In this document: positions 62,780 to 64,000 of the stretch, piece by piece | Numbering within the stretch: position 1 is the stretch's first letter | Layout: each line of letters begins with the position of its first letter | Notes under the pieces: model-generated | Told to the model about the DNA's origin: nothing | Seen by the model: only the letters and a program-made list of their open reading frames with translations | Database searches by the model: none | Made by a program: the position numbers and the translations under genes | From: Bin5 sp965116395 | Lineage (GTDB): Bacteria > Chloroflexota > Anaerolineae > Caldilineales > Caldilineaceae | Reading direction: 5' to 3' | Assembly (NCBI GenBank): GCA_965116395.1 | Contig: OZ220684.1 | Span: 1,674,001 to 1,738,000, forward strand | DNA length: 64,000 nt

Positions 62780-63675
62780 ACGCTTCTCCTCAACCTGGGA
62801 TTCGCCAACTCATCCATGCCGACGGAAGTCAGGTAGAGAGCGATAAAGATCAGGACAATGATCACCACGGGCACTGACCACCACCACCAGTATCCTCCGA
62901 GCACACCGGCATGGAGGATGACCCAGTAGATCGTCATGCCCAGGGTCGGGTGGGAGGTCGGCCCGAGCCCGAGGGCTTCCATGCCGATTGTGGCCAGGAT
63001 GGCGGAAGCGGTGGTGTTGACGAGGTTGGCGACAATAAAGGGGATGAGGTTGGGCATGAGTTCGCGGAATATGATCTCGTAGCCGCGCATGCCGGACATG
63101 CGCGCCACATCGACATAGGCGCGCTCCTTGAGCGAGAGGACCTGCGAGCGAATTGTGCGGGTGGGCCACAGCCAGGCGGTGGCGGCCACAATCAGGGACA
63201 TTTCGGTCGGGTTAACGCCTCTGAGGGCGATTGCGATCAGGATCAGAATCAGGATGCTGGGAATGGTCAGGCCTACGTCCACGACCAGACGGATGACAGC
63301 GTCGATGATGCCGCCGTAGTAGGCGCCGGCGAAGGCCAGCAGGCAGGCGAAGGCCACGCCCAACACGCCGGCAAGCAGACCGACCCGCAACGTGAGCGGC
63401 GTGCCCACGATCATGACCGCCAGCAGATCCCGGCCCACCTTATCGGTACCAAATGGGTATTCGGCAGAGGGTGATTGGAAGGGGGGCGTGGAAAGAGGCG
63501 AGGCGTCTTCGATGTTGACAAGCAGCCGGCCGCCGACAGAAAAGAGCAGAAGAACCAGAATCAGACTCAGCCCAAAAGCGAGGGGCGGGTTGCGGCGCAG
63601 GTAGCCCAGCGCCTCAAGGAACGGCGAAGGCGTGTTCAGGCGCGCTTCCTGATTGCTATCTGAGCGCACAGTCAT
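62776..63675 (-). CDS. Dipeptide/oligopeptide ABC transporter permease (DppC/OppC type)
   Basis: 299 residues with six membrane helices: a first one at about 33-55, then the binding-protein-dependent transport domain. FGTDKVGRDLLAVMIVGTPL is the DppC family start, and YVDVARMSGMRGYEIIFRELMPN is the EAA loop that contacts the ATPase. Start codon directly follows the stop of the upstream permease and its stop overlaps the next gene, so the operon is tightly coupled. The solute-binding protein should lie beyond 64000. Confidence 0.94.
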   Translation of the reverse strand: MTVRSDSNQEARLNTPSPFLEALGYLRRNPPLAFGLSLILVLLLFSVGGRLLVNIEDASPLSTPPFQSPSAEYPFGTDKVGRDLLAVMIVGTPLTLRVGLLAGVLGVAFACLLAFAGAYYGGIIDAVIRLVVDVGLTIPSILILILIAIALRGVNPTEMSLIVAATAWLWPTRTIRSQVLSLKERAYVDVARMSGMRGYEIIFRELMPNLIPFIVANLVNTTASAILATIGMEALGLGPTSHPTLGMTIYWVILHAGVLGGYWWWWSVPVVIIVLIFIALYLTSVGMDELANPRLRRSV

Positions 63676-64000
63676 TTAAGTCTGCCTTCTGATGCGTGGA
63701 TCCAGCATCGGCAAGGTCAGGTCCAGGATCAGAGTGGTGGTGGCGAGCGTGAGGATGATCGTCAATACGATCCCTTGGATGACGGGATAGTCTACGCCTT
63801 TGATCGAGTTGAAGAGCACGGTGCCGATGCCGGGGAAGCCGAACACCACCTCGACCAGGAGCCCGCCGGAAAAGACATAACCCATGGCCAGAGCCAGCGA
63901 GGTAATCTGGGGCAGAATCGCGTTTCGCAGCCCGTAGTCGAGGAAGAGACGGCTGCTCTTGATACCTTTGGCTTCGGCCAGGGTCATGTAATCTTCGCCC
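63676..64000 (-). CDS. Dipeptide/oligopeptide ABC transporter permease (DppB/OppB type), 3' part
   Basis: C-terminal 107 residues; the frame continues past the right edge. EDYMTLAEAKGIKSSRLFLDYGLRNAILP is the EAA loop of DppB-type permeases, followed by two membrane helices (SLALAMGYVFSGGLLVEVVF, then VIQGIVLTIILTLATTTLI) and the PMLDPRIR ending typical of the family. First gene seen of the operon; the stop TAA abuts the next ATG. Confidence 0.92.
   Translation of the reverse strand, partial: GEDYMTLAEAKGIKSSRLFLDYGLRNAILPQITSLALAMGYVFSGGLLVEVVFGFPGIGTVLFNSIKGVDYPVIQGIVLTIILTLATTTLILDLTLPMLDPRIRRQT

Overview
This 64 kb window is high-GC bacterial chromosome. I infer a Chloroflexota (Anaerolineae/Caldilinea-like) host. 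The clues are lipoproteins with long Thr-Pro linkers, many GTG/TTG starts, a class I-type sigma-A, an arginine operon of argC-spoU-argB-argD-argA-like-carA, a catabolic block rich in phytanoyl-CoA dioxygenases, Ldh_2 dehydrogenases and M81 peptidases (common in marine and sponge-associated Chloroflexota), and dispersed short intergenic repeats. There is no rRNA, no tRNA that I could recognise, no CRISPR array and no complete insertion sequence.

Layout. 1-6.6 kb: the 3' end of pdxA, a secreted TPR protein with homogenised 102-bp repeats, an aminotransferase, a Crp/Fnr regulator, and an unusual trypsin-polysaccharide deacetylase fusion lipoprotein. 6.6-15.5 kb: an accessory, lower-GC island with a fragment copied from nfo, a PD-(D/E)XK nuclease, a broken nuclease-HEPN gene, a KAP NTPase preceded by paired inverted repeats, a 1196-residue SIR2 protein, and a toxin-antitoxin pair whose Doc toxin is broken. 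15.8-24.1 kb: housekeeping genes (nfo, aldolase, tsaB, rimI), a thermonuclease, an orphan HigA, an SH3 lipoprotein and a GPH transporter that appears to start at ATT. 24.8-32.7 kb: vapBC, murA with Asp at the fosfomycin-target cysteine, gyrB, a MazG-like protein and the primary sigma factor.

33-45 kb: a methyltransferase, a parS-like site, an OsmC-family gene with an in-frame TGA exactly where the family has its redox cysteine (candidate selenoprotein), an orphan small-RNA gene with its own promoter and terminator, the arginine/carbamoyl-phosphate operon, an ECF sigma factor fused to a bifunctional nuclease domain, and a PA14 lipoprotein. 45-55.4 kb: a flavin oxidoreductase lacking the redox disulfide, a second parS-like site, and a catabolic block of hydroxy-acid dehydrogenases, RraA-like, two PhyH oxygenases, VOC and M81. 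55.4-64 kb: five tandem lipoprotein Cache domains produced by recent duplications, with a sixth fragment, a sugar isomerase, and a dipeptide-type ABC transporter running off the right edge.

The most promising novel item is the OsmC-family TGA gene at 34448-34921, followed by a compact, independently transcribed RNA candidate. Next come the Cache array, the protease-deacetylase fusion, and the KAP/SIR2 putative defence region.
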